Assembly (NCBI GenBank): GCA_902795905.1
Contig: CADBMY010000021.1
Span: forward strand, 1-7,649
DNA: 7,649 bases
Direction of reading: 5' to 3'
Origin: an uncultured Erysipelotrichaceae bacterium
Lineage (GTDB): Bacteria > Bacillota_I > Bacilli_A > Erysipelotrichales > Erysipelotrichaceae
Made by a program: the position numbers and the translations under genes
Notes under the pieces: generated by a model
Databases searched by the model: none
Told to the model about the DNA's origin: nothing
The model's input: only the letters and a program-made list of their open reading frames with translations
Shown: positions 5,977-7,649 of the stretch, in pieces
How the letters are laid out: every line of letters starts with the position of its first letter
Position numbering within the stretch: the first letter of the stretch is position 1

Positions 5977-6981
5977 TTATTTATCCCAGATACGGTTTCT
6001 GTAATAACAGAATCTCGCGTCACCTTTTTCATACTGACGGTCAAAAGGTCCGTCTTTGCCGAGCTTTCTGCCGAAGCAGAAGGTCATACGGCCGTGGCTG
6101 TATTCCAGGTAGCGTCCCAGTCCGGCATCGATGAAAGCCTGTTTCATCTTCGCAAACTTCGGACTTCTTCTGGAGTATACCGGCTTGCCGTCAAGCTCTG
6201 TTACGGCAGCGATACGGTCTTCATACGGCTCATAGTATTCCTTGCCGAGATCCGGATCCTTGAACAGCAGATCTTCTGCCATTTCCAGATACTGGTCGAC
6301 AAAGCGTGCTTCGGCCTGGCCGTTGCCTGCGCATAACAGGTCATAGGCATCACGGAAGGAAGCCCATCTCTTCAGGTTTCTGTAACTGTGCTCAACACTG
6401 ATACGGCTGTCAAAGAAGTGGTCATTCAGCTCATCTCCGCAGAACAGGATACGGGACTTTCTGTCGAGGAAGGACAGGGATCCGGGGCAGTGTTCAGCGA
6501 TCGCATAGACTTCCAGGGGTCTTCCCTTCAGGTTGAAGACATCTCCGTCTTTCAGGAAGACAACAGGGTAATCATCCGGTACATCGATATCCTTGAAGTC
6601 ACCCATCTTGCGGCATCTGCCCTCGTAGCACCATTCACTCATGTATACGACATCGAACTGGTAGTTGTTCAGGGTGTGGTCAAAGTGATTGTGTGTGTTG
6701 ATGATCCTGTACAGAGGTTTCTCCGGGCACAGGCTCTGGCAGAAGTCACGGATACTGCCGGCACCCATGCCGCTGTCGATGCAGAGAAGTTCGTCATCGC
6801 CTTCCAGGACGTATGTATAGTCACCGTTAGAGAGTACGGACCATACACCGTCTGCGAGTTTTGTGGCTTTAAAGTACGGTTCACTTTCCGGCTGGATGTT
6901 GCCCTCAAAGTCTTCGATCAGATCGGTGAGGGAGGACAGGTCCAGAGGACCCATGCCTTTCTTCCACTTCAATGTTCCCAT
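5977..6981 (-). CDS. Metallo-beta-lactamase-fold hydrolase, downstream copy
   Basis: 334 residues; ATG at 6981-6979 is preceded by AAGGAG (6994-6989) with a 7-base spacer. Seen: the MBL signature THNHFDH (96-102) with H97, H99, D101 and H102; H164 in EHCPGS; and D183 in LFCGDEL. These are six of the seven ligands of a dinuclear glyoxalase II-like site. The seventh, normally His in a GHG loop, is Asn220 in CAGNGQ. There is no signal peptide or membrane segment, so it is cytosolic. A C-terminal region of about 110 residues after the MBL core (FDRQYEKG, YYRNRIW) is shared with the neighbouring paralogue and looks family-specific. MBL enzymes hydrolyse thioesters, lactones, phosphodiesters and other bonds; no substrate can be assigned. 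It is translated right after the upstream copy, 1 base after its stop. Confidence 0.88.
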   Translation of the reverse strand: MGTLKWKKGMGPLDLSSLTDLIEDFEGNIQPESEPYFKATKLADGVWSVLSNGDYTYVLEGDDELLCIDSGMGAGSIRDFCQSLCPEKPLYRIINTHNHFDHTLNNYQFDVVYMSEWCYEGRCRKMGDFKDIDVPDDYPVVFLKDGDVFNLKGRPLEVYAIAEHCPGSLSFLDRKSRILFCGDELNDHFFDSRISVEHSYRNLKRWASFRDAYDLLCAGNGQAEARFVDQYLEMAEDLLFKDPDLGKEYYEPYEDRIAAVTELDGKPVYSRRSPKFAKMKQAFIDAGLGRYLEYSHGRMTFCFGRKLGKDGPFDRQYEKGDARFCYYRNRIWDK

Positions 6982-6982
6982 G

Positions 6983-7649
6983 TTATTTCTCCTTCTGGTC
7001 CTCGGTAACCGGGAAGATCATGGAGTCATACTTCTTCTCCACCGGTCCGTCCCAGATGCGGTTGCGGTAGTATGTAAAGCGTACGCCGTCTTTTTCGTAC
7101 TGGCGGTCAAAGATACCGTCAGGAGTGATCTTTCTGAGCAGGCAGAAACAGATCTTTCCGCCGTTGAGGGCCAGTGCATCCTGCCATCCCTGTGCTTCCA
7201 GTACAGGCTGCAGAGCGTCCAGATTCGGGCTTCTGCGCAGATGTACAGGCATACCGTCCTTCTCGCTGATCGGAGATGTCTTGTCGGCATACGGCTTGTA
7301 CAGAGCGACACCGCAGTCGGGATCTTCGAACAGGATATGTTCAGCCATCTCCAGATACTTCTCTACGTAGGAAGCGTCATGGATACCGTTGCCGGCTGCG
7401 AGCGTATCGTAGTCCTTGCGGTAGGAAGCCCATCTTCTCAGGTTCCTGTAGCTTCTCTCTACACTGATGCGGCTGTCGAAGAAGTTGCCATTGAGCTCAT
7501 CACCGCAGAACAGGATGCGTGATTTACGGTCCAGGAACTGCAGGGAACCCGGGCAGTGCTCATCGATAGCCAGCACTTCCAGAGGTCTGCCCGCCAGGTT
7601 GAAGATATCACCGTCATGCAGGAAGACGACCGGATAATCACCCGGAATA
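6983..7649 (-). CDS. Metallo-beta-lactamase-fold hydrolase, upstream paralogue (N-terminus outside window)
   Basis: The frame is open to the window's right edge (last full codon 7648-7646) and stops at TAA 6985-6983, giving the last 221 residues. A GTG at 7576-7574 is internal, because the sequence upstream of it still matches the other copy (DYPVVFL, DGDIFNL, GRPLEVL). Seen: EHCPGS with the third metal His, LFCGDEL with the bridging Asp, and AAGNG where the last ligand His is expected. The HxHxDH motif should lie outside the window. Over an 85-residue ungapped block from DYPVV to AGNG I count 70 identities with the downstream copy; similarity falls afterwards. It carries a 21-residue C-terminal tail (from GPVEKKYD) absent from the other copy, whose last codons hold that copy's ribosome binding site. 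Function is unknown beyond the fold. Confidence 0.85.
   Translation of the reverse strand, partial: IPGDYPVVFLHDGDIFNLAGRPLEVLAIDEHCPGSLQFLDRKSRILFCGDELNGNFFDSRISVERSYRNLRRWASYRKDYDTLAAGNGIHDASYVEKYLEMAEHILFEDPDCGVALYKPYADKTSPISEKDGMPVHLRRSPNLDALQPVLEAQGWQDALALNGGKICFCLLRKITPDGIFDRQYEKDGVRFTYYRNRIWDGPVEKKYDSMIFPVTEDQKEK

Noticed and set aside
5887..7522. Open + strand frames opposite the MBL genes (e.g. 5887-6336, 6388-7008, 6863-7522)
   Set aside because: They mirror two genes with clear metal-ligand motifs, and their translations show no recognisable domain. The first also starts in the terminator region.
7574..7576. GTG at 7576-7574 as start of the upstream MBL gene
   Set aside because: Paralogue similarity continues upstream to the window edge, so the codon is an internal Val.

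Overview
The window is dense bacterial coding sequence. Strong Shine-Dalgarno (SD) sites of the GGAGG type, gaps of 1 to 20 bases between most genes, intrinsic terminators and proteins typical of gut Bacillota suggest a mid-GC Firmicute. I cannot name a genus. I see no RNA genes, CRISPR arrays, insertion sequences or integration sites, and no gene-free stretch over about 115 bases.

Left and centre (1-5881, + strand): the end of an esterase-like alpha/beta hydrolase (cut by the window edge), a zinc-dependent medium-chain polyol dehydrogenase, and a long-chain mannitol-dehydrogenase-family enzyme whose frame runs on into a VOC/glyoxalase-like domain. Next comes a 113-base gap with a terminator-like hairpin and a leader that can pair with the next SD. 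It is followed by a classical short-chain dehydrogenase and an FGGY carbohydrate kinase. Three unrelated dehydrogenase superfamilies plus a ketose-type kinase point to uptake of a sugar alcohol, sugar acid or rare sugar: oxidation or epimerisation through keto intermediates, then phosphorylation. The substrate cannot be read from the sequence, and no transporter, regulator or aldolase lies in the window.

Right (5977-7649, - strand): two tandem paralogous metallo-beta-lactamase-fold hydrolases, the upstream one cut by the window end, converge on the sugar operon. The 95-base convergence zone holds two strong hairpins. The left one probably ends the + strand operon. The right one, with a GTAA tetraloop and a U-rich tail, clearly ends the - strand operon.

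The points most worth a second look are: the dehydrogenase-VOC in-frame fusion, which keeps a near-perfect internal ribosome binding site and start at the junction; the SD-sequestering leader; and the two MBL paralogues, which share an Asn where the family normally has its last metal-binding His.
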